DNA of 64,000 bases from Streptomyces anulatus. GTDB lineage: Bacteria > Actinomycetota > Actinomycetes > Streptomycetales > Streptomycetaceae. The DNA is taken from contig NZ_BMVK01000013.1 in NCBI RefSeq assembly GCF_014650675.1, positions 62,001 to 126,000 on the forward strand, written 5' to 3'. Both the position numbers and the translations under genes were made by a program. Position 1 is the first letter of the stretch. The number at the start of each line of letters is the position of its first letter. Under the pieces are notes generated by a model. It had not been told where the DNA came from. It worked only from the letters and a program-made list of their open reading frames with translations, and did no database searches. Positions 1-6,793 of this stretch are shown piece by piece.

Positions 1-145
1 CCCAGTAGACGTGGGCGAGCCCGTAGAGAAGAAGCGCGAGAAAGGCCAAGTAGCCAATCGCGCCGGTCCAGTTGAACCGCCCGCGCACCCGGCCCCGTAC
101 ACCGCCCGCGGCCCGTGATGCCATGTGCTCGATCACCTGAGTCAT
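1..145 (-). CDS. N-terminal fragment of a membrane protein, probably a sensor histidine kinase (cut by the window edge)
   Basis: Only the first 48 codons are inside the window. The ATG at 145 has a strong ribosome binding site (AAGGAGGAAGC) just upstream on the minus strand. The visible peptide starts MTQVIEHMASRAAGG, is basic (several Arg around residues 15-25), and then enters a hydrophobic segment with the sequence GYLAFLALLLYGLAHVYW that looks like a first transmembrane helix. It is transcribed away from a LuxR-type response regulator at 365. A position beside such a regulator, with an N-terminal membrane helix, suits a two-component sensor kinase, but no kinase motif is visible, so this is inference from context. 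Confidence 0.5.
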   Translation of the reverse strand, partial: MTQVIEHMASRAAGGVRGRVRGRFNWTGAIGYLAFLALLLYGLAHVYW

Positions 146-214
146 GATGCTTCCTCCTTGGATCAAATCACTGATCAGCATTCCTGTCCGGTCCGTCCCG
201 CACATCTACCGAAC

Positions 215-322
215 GGCAGATGCGCAGGACGGCAGACGTACGGGACGACAGACATACGGGACGGCAGACGTGCCCGACGGCAGACGTGCCCGACGACGGA
301 CACCGGGCGGCAGACATGGCGC
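215..322. repeat. 16-bp tandem repeat array (about seven units) between divergent genes
   Basis: Units of the form GGCAGACGTGCCCGAC start at 215, 231, 247, 263 and 279. They are followed by two degraded units from 295 and 309. The units at 263 and 279 are identical, and the first three differ from them by 3-6 bases. The array fills the gap between the leftward membrane gene (start 145) and the response regulator (start 365), where their promoters must lie. It could be a multi-site regulator binding region or a neutral expansion. Confidence 0.8.
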
Positions 323-364
323 GCGCACGGTCCTGGTGGCTGACCGGAGCGAACTCGAACTACC

Positions 365-1024
365 GTGCCGACCGTGACAGTTCGCATACTCCTCGCCGAC
401 GACCAGGAATCCGTACGCGTCGGATTCCGCCTCATCCTGGATGCCCAGCCCGACATGGAGGTGATCGGCGAGGCGTCCGACGGACAGCAGGCCGTCGAAC
501 TCGCCGCGAAGCTGAACCCGGACGTCGTGCTGGCCGACATCCGCATGCCGCGCCTGGACGGTCTGGAGGTCACCCGGCGGCTCGCCGGGCCCGATGCCGA
601 GCATCCGATGCGCGTGGTGGTGGTGACGACCTTCGGACTCGACGAGTACGTCCACACCGCGCTGCGCAACGGCGCCTGCGGCTTCCTGCTGAAGCGCTCG
701 GGCCCCACGCTGCTGGTGGAAGCGGTTCGCGCCGCGATGGCGGGCGACACACTGATCAGCCCCTCCCTCACCGTCGCCCTGCTGCAGCACCACCGCGACG
801 CCGGCAGGCCCAGGCCCGTACAGCCGGTGGACGCGCTGACGGGCAGGGAGACGGAGGTCGCGCGCCTGGTCGCCAAGGGGATGACCAATGCGGAGATCGG
901 GGCCGAGTTGTTCATCTCGGCCGGTACGGCCAAGACACACGTCGCCAACGTCCAGCGCAAGCTGAGCGTCCGCAATCGGGTCGGCATCGCCGCATGGATC
1001 TGGGGCAACGGCCTGGAGGAGTGA
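365..1024 (+). CDS. NarL/LuxR-family two-component response regulator
   Basis: A 219-residue DNA-binding response regulator. The N-terminal receiver domain has the acidic pair Asp12-Asp13, the probable phosphoacceptor Asp58 in VVLADIRMP and a conserved Thr/Lys region (VVVTTFG, then LLKRSG). The C-terminal LuxR-type helix-turn-helix occupies about residues 150-210 (LTGRETEVARLVAKGMTN, then AEIGAELFISAGTAKTHV). Length and layout are normal for the family. The start is a GTG at 365; a second in-frame GTG at 374 (MTVRILLADD) is equally plausible, and neither has a good ribosome binding site. It probably receives phosphate from the divergent partly visible membrane protein. The target genes cannot be read from the sequence. 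Confidence 0.9.
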   Translation: MPTVTVRILLADDQESVRVGFRLILDAQPDMEVIGEASDGQQAVELAAKLNPDVVLADIRMPRLDGLEVTRRLAGPDAEHPMRVVVVTTFGLDEYVHTALRNGACGFLLKRSGPTLLVEAVRAAMAGDTLISPSLTVALLQHHRDAGRPRPVQPVDALTGRETEVARLVAKGMTNAEIGAELFISAGTAKTHVANVQRKLSVRNRVGIAAWIWGNGLEE

Positions 1025-1117
1025 CCCAGGCGGGAATCATCCCGAGAATGACGACAGCCGGGCAGGCGCCCCGCCCCACCCGCTCCACGCCGCCCGGTCC
1101 GCTCGGGCGCGCTCCCT

Positions 1118-1729
1118 CTACCGGGGCGGCCAGTCGGGTGCGGGGTCCATGGGGAGCAGCGGGCGCAGGGCCCCCACCGCGGCCCCGACGCAGGTGTCGC
1201 GCAGCTCGGTGCGCGTGCAGCTCTCACGGGTGAGCCAGTCCACGCACAGCACTTGCACGAACACCAGCCACGCCTTCAACACCGTGGAGACCGCCTCGCG
1301 CATGCGCTCGTCGGCGAGCGGGAGTACGCCGAGCAGGCGTGAGCGCAGGGCGTCGAGTTCATCCGTCATGATCGTCTGGATGACCGGGTCCCCCGCGAGC
1401 ACCCGGTTCGCGGCCAGCACGGCATGACGGTTGGCGATGAAGTAGTCGAAGTGAGCGTCCAGGCCCTGGGTGAGCTGCTCGACGAGCGTGGCCTCCGGAT
1501 CGAACCGGGTCGCCGCCAGCAGCCGGTCGGCCGCCTCCTGGTACACCGCCGCGAAGAGCGCGTGCTTGCTGGGGAAATGCCGGTAGAGCAGGGCACGGGA
1601 CACCCCGGCTTCCTGGGCCACGTCCTCCATCAGGACGTCGTCGTACGGGGCGGCGGCGAAGAGGCGCGCACCGACGGCGAGCAGCTGGGCGCGGCGGTCG
1701 GCGGGGGTGAGGCGTCGGCGTGGAGGCAC
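1118..1729 (-). CDS. TetR-family transcriptional repressor
   Basis: A 203-residue protein with the TetR N-terminal helix-turn-helix at about residues 11-57 (AQLLAVGARLFAAAPYDDV, then VAQEAGVSRALLYRHFPSK) and a helical ligand/dimerisation domain. Length is typical. It is divergent from the small DUF4345 membrane protein at 1814. The 85-bp gap between them holds a 17-bp inverted repeat that overlaps both likely promoters, the classic arrangement for a TetR repressor controlling itself and a neighbour. The inducing ligand is unknown. It converges with the response regulator gene across about 90 bp without a clear terminator. Confidence 0.92.
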   Translation of the reverse strand: MPPRRRLTPADRRAQLLAVGARLFAAAPYDDVLMEDVAQEAGVSRALLYRHFPSKHALFAAVYQEAADRLLAATRFDPEATLVEQLTQGLDAHFDYFIANRHAVLAANRVLAGDPVIQTIMTDELDALRSRLLGVLPLADERMREAVSTVLKAWLVFVQVLCVDWLTRESCTRTELRDTCVGAAVGALRPLLPMDPAPDWPPR

Positions 1730-1742
1730 ACCGGAAGACTAC

Positions 1743-1795
1743 TTGACATGTGTCTACTAGCAGCACTTAGCTGTCTCTTAGTAGACACACGTCAA
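1743..1795. promoter_or_regulatory. Predicted TetR operator: 17-bp inverted repeat with overlapping divergent promoters
   Basis: The left arm TTGACATGTGTCTACTA (1743-1759) and the right arm (1779-1795) are reverse complements at 16 of 17 positions, with a 19-bp spacer. Each arm begins with a TTGAC sequence that can serve as the -35 box of the promoter reading across the spacer: TTGACA for the rightward DUF4345 gene and TTGACG for the leftward tetR. A dimer bound at each arm, or a DNA loop, would shut both promoters. No clean -10 box is visible in the spacer. Confidence 0.8.
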
Positions 1796-1813
1796 CCAAG
1801 AGTGGGTGGAGTC

Positions 1814-2257
1814 ATGGCCAGAGCACTCCGGATGTTCGCGTGGCTGATGGGCGTCGCCTGTGTGGCCATCGGCCTGTTCCATGTGATCGGCGGCAATGCC
1901 GCGATTCCCGGCGAGTCCGACGCGGGCGCGACCCTCGACAGCCTGGGCCGGTTCTTCGGCGCGATCTTCGTCGGCTACGGGCTGGTCTGGCTGTGGGCGG
2001 CCCGGCAGGACCCCGTCCCGGCACGCGTGGTGCGATGGCTCGCCGCGGTGTTCCTGCTCGGCGGCATCGGGCGGATCCTCTCCCTGGCCGTGCACGGCTG
2101 GCCGCACCCGTTCCAAGTGGCGCTGGCCCTGATCGAGTTGGCCTTCCCGCCGGTCTGGTTCTGGCTGGCGGATGCCGACGAGCGCGCTTCCAGGGATGCC
2201 GATGCCGCCCTCACCGGCACCCGAGCAACAGAAAACCCCAAGTCACGGGTTACATGA
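1814..2257 (+). CDS. DUF4345-like small integral membrane protein
   Basis: A 147-residue protein with four hydrophobic segments (about residues 7-27, 43-63, 75-93 and 100-118). It resembles the DUF4345 family (MFAWLMGVACVAIGLFHVIG near the start, then LGRFFGAIFVGYGLVWLW). Such proteins have no established biochemical role and often sit next to TetR regulators. The ATG at 1814 lies 19 bp after the predicted TetR operator with a weak GGTGGA binding site, which suggests repression by the adjacent TetR. Its stop codon lies inside the terminator hairpin that once ended the tRNA-Thr transcript. Confidence 0.75.
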   Translation: MARALRMFAWLMGVACVAIGLFHVIGGNAAIPGESDAGATLDSLGRFFGAIFVGYGLVWLWAARQDPVPARVVRWLAAVFLLGGIGRILSLAVHGWPHPFQVALALIELAFPPVWFWLADADERASRDADAALTGTRATENPKSRVT

Positions 2258-2267
2258 CCTGGGGTTT
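2233..2267 (-). terminator. Original terminator of the tRNA-Thr gene, stranded at the far end of the element
   Basis: Arms 2233-2245 and 2255-2267 pair at 12 of 13 positions around a 9-nt loop, and on the minus strand the hairpin is followed by TTTT. It lies 4 bp beyond the left 44-bp tRNA repeat, which is where the terminator of the tRNA gene would have been before insertion. It also overlaps the last codons of the DUF4345 gene and may serve that gene as well. Confidence 0.75.
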
Positions 2268-2271
2268 GACT

Positions 2272-2315
2272 GAGCCGCCTTCGGGATTCGAACCCGAGAC
2301 CTACGCATTACGAGT
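2272..2315 (-). other. Left attachment site: displaced 3' half of tRNA-Thr
   Basis: These 44 bases are identical to 16766-16809 inside the complete tRNA-Thr gene. They cover the acceptor 3' strand, T-arm and anticodon arm; beyond 2315 the similarity stops, so this copy cannot make a tRNA. It should be the original chromosomal 3' end pushed away by insertion. The base order after the discriminator here reads CAG, not CCA. Confidence 0.93.
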
Positions 2316-2550
2316 TGTCCGATCTTGCTCCACGGGCGTCCGTCGACGTCCTTCAGTACGACGAACTTCCTGGTCAGACAGCCTCATCGCCGCATATGGA
2401 CGCGGACAGATGACTGCGGACGCACCGAGGATCGAGACCAAGACTGAGACCGCTTCGCCCCGAACAACTTGGGTGTGCCTTCTACCTCACAGCAGCAGTA
2501 CGACTGTCCTCGTAGGCAGCATGGCCTTGCGAGTTGGCGTGCCGAATGGA

Positions 2551-2760
2551 TCAGACGGCCGGTTCGTAGCAGACGATGGTGTCCTCACCCGGGCCATCCG
2601 CGTAGACCTTCAGCGCTTGGAGCTCGCGGTCGTCTACGGTGAGCCGCCAGCGGAGCTTGGTCGACACCCACTCCCCCACGTATCGGCACTCGGCGTCCGG
2701 GGACGGCGGCATCCAGGCATTTTGGATCAGATGATCAGGCGCTTGTGACTCGATGGGACA
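2551..2760 (-). pseudogene. C-terminal remnant of an HNH endonuclease (DUF1524 family)
   Basis: Reading leftward from about 2760 to the TGA at 2551-2553, one open frame gives a tail containing NAWMPPSPDAECRYVGEWV, then STKLRWRLTVDDRELQAL. The order W-(M/L)-PP-x(5-8)-C-x-Y followed by W-x-x-x-K and LTVD is how secreted Streptomyces HNH/DUF1524 nucleases end. No start codon, signal peptide or HNH core is present; the frame runs into the start region of the rightward ATPase gene at 2764. This is most simply a nuclease gene truncated when the cargo gene arrived. The stretch 2316-2550 to its left holds nothing recognisable apart from the edge of the attachment site. Confidence 0.55.
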
Positions 2761-2763
2761 CTC

Positions 2764-4596
2764 ATGAGAATTCAGTCATTGAAAGTAGCGAACTTTCAAG
2801 GCATCAAAAGTATAGAAATCTCCGACGTGGGCAATCTGCCTCTCGTGACCCTATCCGGGAGAAACGGCTCCGGGAAGTCTACGATTTTTCTCGCAGCTAG
2901 CCTGGCTTGGGATTTGCCTGTTGACTTCAATCAGAGCAACATAGTCGGACCATGGGGCGAAGAAGCCGAGGTGTCGATAACAATCAGGCTGACCAATGAG
3001 GAGCGAGCCCTTCTCTATGAAACATTGGACGTGACAGATACTCCACCGTGCCCAGAGTTCATTACGCTAGGAACAGTGATACCGGCATTCGGCGAAGCGC
3101 GCTTTGCGAATGACACTGTATGGGCTGAAACCTTGCGATCAAAGAAATGCAGAACACTTAACCCCTTCTCCAAGATCTCGGTAATCCCAGCCGAGCGCAC
3201 TATTAGCCGACGCGATATGAGCACCCTTGATCCGAACACACTCTCCCAGGAGTCGGCTGAACAGATTCGCACTAGCGCCATTGACTCGATGGTTAACCAA
3301 TGGACCACCTTTAGCCTAGACAGCATTCCTGACTTCCTTGCCGCGCTCGACTACGCTGATCTGATAGACGAGCGCGAAGGTAATATCACCGATGGGCATG
3401 TATCTAAGTTTGATGAAATCTCCGACAGCTTCTTTCGAGCTACTGGGAAGAGGATAAAACGCCCCTCTTATACGCGGAGTGGCGGGTTCGCCATGTTCGT
3501 CGACGCACAGAACGGGAATCATCACGCACTGAGCGATCTATCGAGTGGCGAGCACGAGGCACTGGGCCTTATGTACATGGTTCGCAGGCTCGCCATGTCG
3601 GGTGGCATTCTTTTGGTAGACGAGCCAGAGCTGCATCTGCACCCCGCCTTGCAGACGACCATCCTAGAGATGATCGAAACGGGCAGCGATAGCTCACAAC
3701 TCTGGCTATCGACCCATTCGCCCAATCTAATCAACTCTGCACCTGTCGACTCGCTGATCAGCATAGCTTCGGGTGGTGACGAAGGTAACCAAGCAACGAG
3801 GATCCAAGACAAGACATCCCGTTTGGAATTGCTTAACGACCTTGGAGTCACCCCTAGCGCATGGCTCCAACATGATCGAATCATCGTCGTGGAAGGGCCT
3901 ACAGATAAAAGATATCTGGAGCTTATCTTTCCAGTCGAAACAGCGCGATCACTGATCTACATTGCAGGGAACAGGGACGGTGTCGATGCAACGGTTCGGA
4001 CGCTTTCTGCTGGCGAGCAGCTTCTTCCGTGGTTGGCGATTCGTGACCTAGACCTGATAAATGCAGGAAAGATGGCTACTGGCCGAGAAGGTTTCACTTG
4101 GAGTAGAAGAACGTTCGAAAACATATTTTTGGACGGCGAGCTAATCAGCCGCACAATATGCAACGCAGCAGGAAGCATTACAGCCGCAGAGACCGAAGCA
4201 GCATTGTCGCATCTAGCCGCATCCGAAAAAGAATCGGTGCGGGCTCTACTCGTGGAAGAGAAGGTCAAATCTGCCGTTCCAGGAACTCGCCCACCGAATC
4301 CCAATGACTACGAATCTGCGTTGCGGCACCAGGTAGAGCTACTAAATGCACGAATCGCCAGGATCGAGGATTTTGAAACGGAGGTAGATGACTACATTGA
4401 AGACAATTGGGAGAGAGATTGGAAAAAGTTGGTTCAGGGGAAGCGAGTACTTTCCGGCTTTGTCTCCAAGACCCCATTCAGCGGCATGGCTAATTTCATG
4501 AATGCAGTATGTAAGACGCTTAGGGAGAGCCCTGAGCTTATGCCTCTCGACTTGCAGGAGGTTCAAGGACTGCTGATTCATTCGCTTGAAAGTTGA
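2764..4596 (+). CDS. ATPase fused to a TOPRIM/DUF4435-like domain; candidate single-gene PARIS-type phage defence protein
   Basis: A 610-residue protein in two parts. Residues 1-340 form an SMC/ABC-type ATPase: N-terminal MRIQSLKVANFQGI, Walker A GRNGSGKST (32-40), signature LSSGEHE (259-265), Walker B ILLVDEPELHLHP (283-295) and switch His318 in STHSPN. Residues 370-500 look like a TOPRIM domain: Glu377 in VVEGPTDKRYLE, Asp428-x-Asp430 in AIRDLDL, and then WSRRTFENIFLDGELI, which resembles the ENYLLDP motif of DUF4435. The same two parts occur as AriA and AriB in PARIS and, with a different TOPRIM, in OLD/GajA nucleases. Base composition is near 50% GC against about 70% around it, so it is recently acquired. 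No partner gene is adjacent. Confidence 0.8.
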   Translation: MRIQSLKVANFQGIKSIEISDVGNLPLVTLSGRNGSGKSTIFLAASLAWDLPVDFNQSNIVGPWGEEAEVSITIRLTNEERALLYETLDVTDTPPCPEFITLGTVIPAFGEARFANDTVWAETLRSKKCRTLNPFSKISVIPAERTISRRDMSTLDPNTLSQESAEQIRTSAIDSMVNQWTTFSLDSIPDFLAALDYADLIDEREGNITDGHVSKFDEISDSFFRATGKRIKRPSYTRSGGFAMFVDAQNGNHHALSDLSSGEHEALGLMYMVRRLAMSGGILLVDEPELHLHPALQTTILEMIETGSDSSQLWLSTHSPNLINSAPVDSLISIASGGDEGNQATRIQDKTSRLELLNDLGVTPSAWLQHDRIIVVEGPTDKRYLELIFPVETARSLIYIAGNRDGVDATVRTLSAGEQLLPWLAIRDLDLINAGKMATGREGFTWSRRTFENIFLDGELISRTICNAAGSITAAETEAALSHLAASEKESVRALLVEEKVKSAVPGTRPPNPNDYESALRHQVELLNARIARIEDFETEVDDYIEDNWERDWKKLVQGKRVLSGFVSKTPFSGMANFMNAVCKTLRESPELMPLDLQEVQGLLIHSLES

Positions 4597-4610
4597 ATGT
4601 GAACCAATTT

Positions 4611-4651
4611 CATGCCCGTGAGCGAGCTTCATAGCTCCGCCCACGGGCATG
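4611..4651. terminator. Bidirectional hairpin terminator between convergent cargo genes
   Basis: A perfect 10-bp inverted repeat, CATGCCCGTG (4611-4620) and its complement (4642-4651), with a 21-nt loop. It lies between the stop of the ATPase gene (4596) and the stop of the leftward methyltransferase (4657). No long T-run is present. Confidence 0.6.
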
Positions 4652-4656
4652 GGCGG

Positions 4657-5478
4657 TCAGTTGGTCGTGCTAAGCGGAACTCTTCCCACGGCCAGCAGGT
4701 GGGAGCTGGCGGCAAGAAGCTCGGGGTAGGGCTCTGCCATGCGGGCCGCTTCCATGGCTGAGGCAATCAGCTCATCCGTGGGACCTTCGCCCGGCTGCTG
4801 TTCCGCCGCCTTCACCAGCGACCAGGCGGGGCCCTCGATGCCGAAGACCTGCACATCCTCCAGCCCGGAGGCGACCAGCTCTGTCACCAGCTCTTCGGCC
4901 CGGTGGAAGTACGACAGGGTGAACCCGCGCGCTCCGTCGTAGACCGCCGTCTCCAGAATCTTGGAGACGGAGTTGTGAATCCGTTCGGTGTGCAGGTGGG
5001 CGTACGTGACGTGCTCGAAGAGCGACGCATAGCGATTGATCGCAGCAGCGGCGACCAGCCCGCCAGGCTTGACCACACGAGAGGCTTCCGCAAGCGCCCG
5101 TTGCCGGTCGGCCGGATCGGGCAGGTGGTAGAGCGGACCGAGAAGCTGCACGACGTCGTAGGTGTCGTCCGGCTCGGGCAGGTCGCGCGCGTCACCGACA
5201 ACCGCCGGGCACACCGCCGACGCAGCCTCAACGTGACGGGGCACCGGATCTACTAGGGCGACGTCGTAGCCGTCCTTCACCAGCCACTCAGCGTGAATCC
5301 CCGTCCCCCCGCCCACGTCGAGCACGCGCGCCGGCGCGGGGGGCAGAAAGCGTCGGAGGAGTTCCTGAGTTCTGACCAGTTCCATCCGGCCGTCTGCCGA
5401 GCTACGCAGACGGCTGTCCTCGTTGACCGTCTCGCCATAGAACCGCATCACGGAGGGTGCCAATTCGAGATTCGACAT
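4657..5478 (-). CDS. Class I SAM-dependent methyltransferase
   Basis: A 273-residue Rossmann-fold methyltransferase. The SAM-binding motif VLDVGGGTGIHAEWL lies near residues 52-66, followed by an acidic residue after DVALVDP and the later motif VVKPGGLVAAAA. It has the ubiE/methyltransferase-11 pattern; the substrate cannot be told. The ATG at 5478 (MSNLELAPSVMRF) is chosen because it directly follows a promoter: TGGACT, 17 bp, GATACT on the minus strand, which overlaps the GntR operator. A longer upstream reading would run into the divergent gntR gene. The pair is on the element, so it may modify a small molecule or protein in a way useful to it; this is only inference. Confidence 0.85.
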   Translation of the reverse strand: MSNLELAPSVMRFYGETVNEDSRLRSSADGRMELVRTQELLRRFLPPAPARVLDVGGGTGIHAEWLVKDGYDVALVDPVPRHVEAASAVCPAVVGDARDLPEPDDTYDVVQLLGPLYHLPDPADRQRALAEASRVVKPGGLVAAAAINRYASLFEHVTYAHLHTERIHNSVSKILETAVYDGARGFTLSYFHRAEELVTELVASGLEDVQVFGIEGPAWSLVKAAEQQPGEGPTDELIASAMEAARMAEPYPELLAASSHLLAVGRVPLSTTN

Positions 5479-5492
5479 GGTCGCAGTATCGT

Positions 5493-5514
5493 GTGTACCG
5501 GTGGACCAGTCCAG
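5493..5514. promoter_or_regulatory. GntR operator copy 1, in the methyltransferase/gntR divergent promoter
   Basis: The right arm ACCAGTCCAG and the imperfect left arm GTGTACCGGT flank a central GG. Read on the minus strand it matches the two other copies at 6276 and 6377. It covers the -35 region and spacer of the leftward methyltransferase promoter and lies 20 bp before the gntR start, so binding should repress both genes. Confidence 0.75.
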
Positions 5515-5534
5515 CGCAGGAAATAGGGGAAGCC

Positions 5535-6251
5535 ATGGCAGTCCTGAAGTACGAAGAGATCGCAGAGTTCCTGCGCGCCCGCATCGCCGCTGGTGAGATC
5601 GCCCCCGGGGCCACGATTCCGTCGGGCCGAGAGCTGGCCGAGCAGTGGGATGTGTCACGAGCCACCGCCATCAAGGCCGTCGATGTACTGCGAAACGATG
5701 GCGTGGTCGTGGCCAAGCAGGGAACCGGGTTCGTCGTCACGGAGACGCCCGTGGCCCGCCCTGCTGGCGCTCGCCGTGCAGGTTCGGCGCGCATCCTGGG
5801 CGGAATGCCGTTCCTTCGCGTCGGTGAGCCCGACTGGGCGGAACCCCCCGCCCACGTCGCCACTGCCCTCGGCCTCTCCTCCGGGACGACGGCGCTTCGA
5901 CGCGTTCGGGTCCTCCAGCTCCCGGACGGAACGCCGAATAGCTGCGTTGAGGCCTGGTTCCCCCCGGAGGTCGCAGAAGTGTCGCCGCGCCTCGCCGACC
6001 CCAACCCGATCGCCGAAGGCACAACGCGCTACATCAGACGCCAGACCGGGCGGGCCCCGGCCGAGGGCGTAGACGTCACCACTGTGCGCGGCGCATCGGA
6101 GACGGAGGCGGAACGCTTGGGGGTGCCGCAGGGCGCACCCGTAGCCGTGCTGCTGCACACGGCGTATGACGACCAAGGGAAGCCGCTGGTCTGCGAGGAG
6201 GGCGTCACACCCTCGTCGCTCTTCGAGCAGGTGGACACCTACGCCATGTAG
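5535..6251 (+). CDS. GntR-family transcriptional regulator with UTRA domain, KorSA-like role
   Basis: A 238-residue HutC-subfamily GntR repressor. The winged helix-turn-helix is at residues 1-70 (YEEIAEFLRARIAAGEIAPG, then PSGRELAEQWDVSRATAIKAV), and the effector-binding UTRA domain covers about 85-238 (ending VCEEGVTPSSLFEQVDTYAM). The ATG at 5535 has an upstream AGGGGAAG binding site. Three near-identical palindromes occur in its own promoter (5493), just after its stop (6276) and ahead of the transfer genes (6377). In pSAM2 the GntR protein KorSA holds the element silent by binding its own and the activator promoter, and the same logic is suggested here. No Pra-like activator gene is seen. 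Confidence 0.9.
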   Translation: MAVLKYEEIAEFLRARIAAGEIAPGATIPSGRELAEQWDVSRATAIKAVDVLRNDGVVVAKQGTGFVVTETPVARPAGARRAGSARILGGMPFLRVGEPDWAEPPAHVATALGLSSGTTALRRVRVLQLPDGTPNSCVEAWFPPEVAEVSPRLADPNPIAEGTTRYIRRQTGRAPAEGVDVTTVRGASETEAERLGVPQGAPVAVLLHTAYDDQGKPLVCEEGVTPSSLFEQVDTYAM

Positions 6252-6274
6252 GCAACCACCGAGCAACAGAGACA

Positions 6275-6305
6275 GCTGGACCGGTCCACCGGTTCAGCTT
6301 TTTTT
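6275..6305 (+). terminator. gntR terminator that is also GntR operator copy 2
   Basis: GCTGGACCGG and CCGGTTCAGC form a 10-bp stem (one G-T pair) with a 4-nt loop, followed by a run of seven T: a textbook intrinsic terminator 24 bp after the gntR stop. The stem is at the same time a near-perfect copy of the operator palindrome (arms CTGGACCGGT / ACCGGTTCAG). A larger flanking repeat, GAGCAACA / TGTTGCTC, brackets it. Confidence 0.85.
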
Positions 6306-6376
6306 GTTGCTCGAAACACCACGCCACCTGCACTTTCCATCACGCCGGGGTGGTGGCGCACACAAGTAACGCTTGA

Positions 6377-6398
6377 CTGGACCGGTCCACCGGTCCAG
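6377..6398. promoter_or_regulatory. GntR operator copy 3 and probable transfer-operon promoter
   Basis: This is the best copy of the palindrome: perfect 10-bp arms CTGGACCGGT and ACCGGTCCAG around CC. A TTGACT -35-like box (6373-6378) overlaps its left edge. It sits upstream of the KilB-like and transfer genes, so the GntR protein probably represses them from here. Confidence 0.8.
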
Positions 6399-6793
6399 TC
6401 TCTTGTTGTGGCCATCGCCCGATCCGGAATCTCCGGAGGGGGTCGATTCCGTCACGCTAAAACTCAACAGCGTGATCCACCGCAGCACGGCGGCCGTGAC
6501 CGTTCCGGCCGAGGCGAGTGGAGACCAGTCGGCCGAGAAGAGGCCCCCGTCACACCGGGGCCCAACACCCCACATGGGGGACACGCCACCGACTCGAAAG
6601 AACCGCTACGGCACAGACCACCCCAGACGTCCGGGACTTCGGATCTCCCCGGACCGAGTGGCGCCGAGCGAATCGGAGAACCGAAGCCCCGCGCCCGCCA
6701 TGCGGGAGCCGCGACGACGCCGGATCGAATCCGGCACGGGGCACGCACAACCGCCGCACTCGCGGCGGGTGCAGCCGACGAGAGGAACCTGCC

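Larger units (their letters stand above)
6252..6793. other. Non-coding regulatory gap ahead of the transfer genes
   Basis: These 542 bp hold the gntR terminator/operator (6275-6305) and the third operator with an overlapping TTGACT box (6373-6398). No reading frame with a convincing start and binding site is seen. A hairpin GCCGG-ATCGAAT-CCGGC at 6718-6734 looks like a tRNA T-arm, but the rest of a tRNA is missing. The long interval between operator 3 and the KilB-like start (6794) may be a leader. Confidence 0.5.

Noticed and set aside
215..322. CRISPR-like array
   Set aside because: The repeats are directly abutting with no unique spacers and only 16 bp long, and no cas genes are near.
2764..4596. 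Gabija GajA
   Set aside because: No UvrD-like GajB gene is adjacent and the TOPRIM part looks closer to DUF4435; a distant OLD relationship remains possible.
6684..6742. tRNA-like stretch with T-arm GCCGG-ATCGAAT-CCGGC and flanking GCCCCG/CGGGGC
   Set aside because: Only 27 nt lie between the possible acceptor strand and the T-arm, too few for both D-arm and anticodon arm, and no anticodon stem with a 7-nt loop forms.
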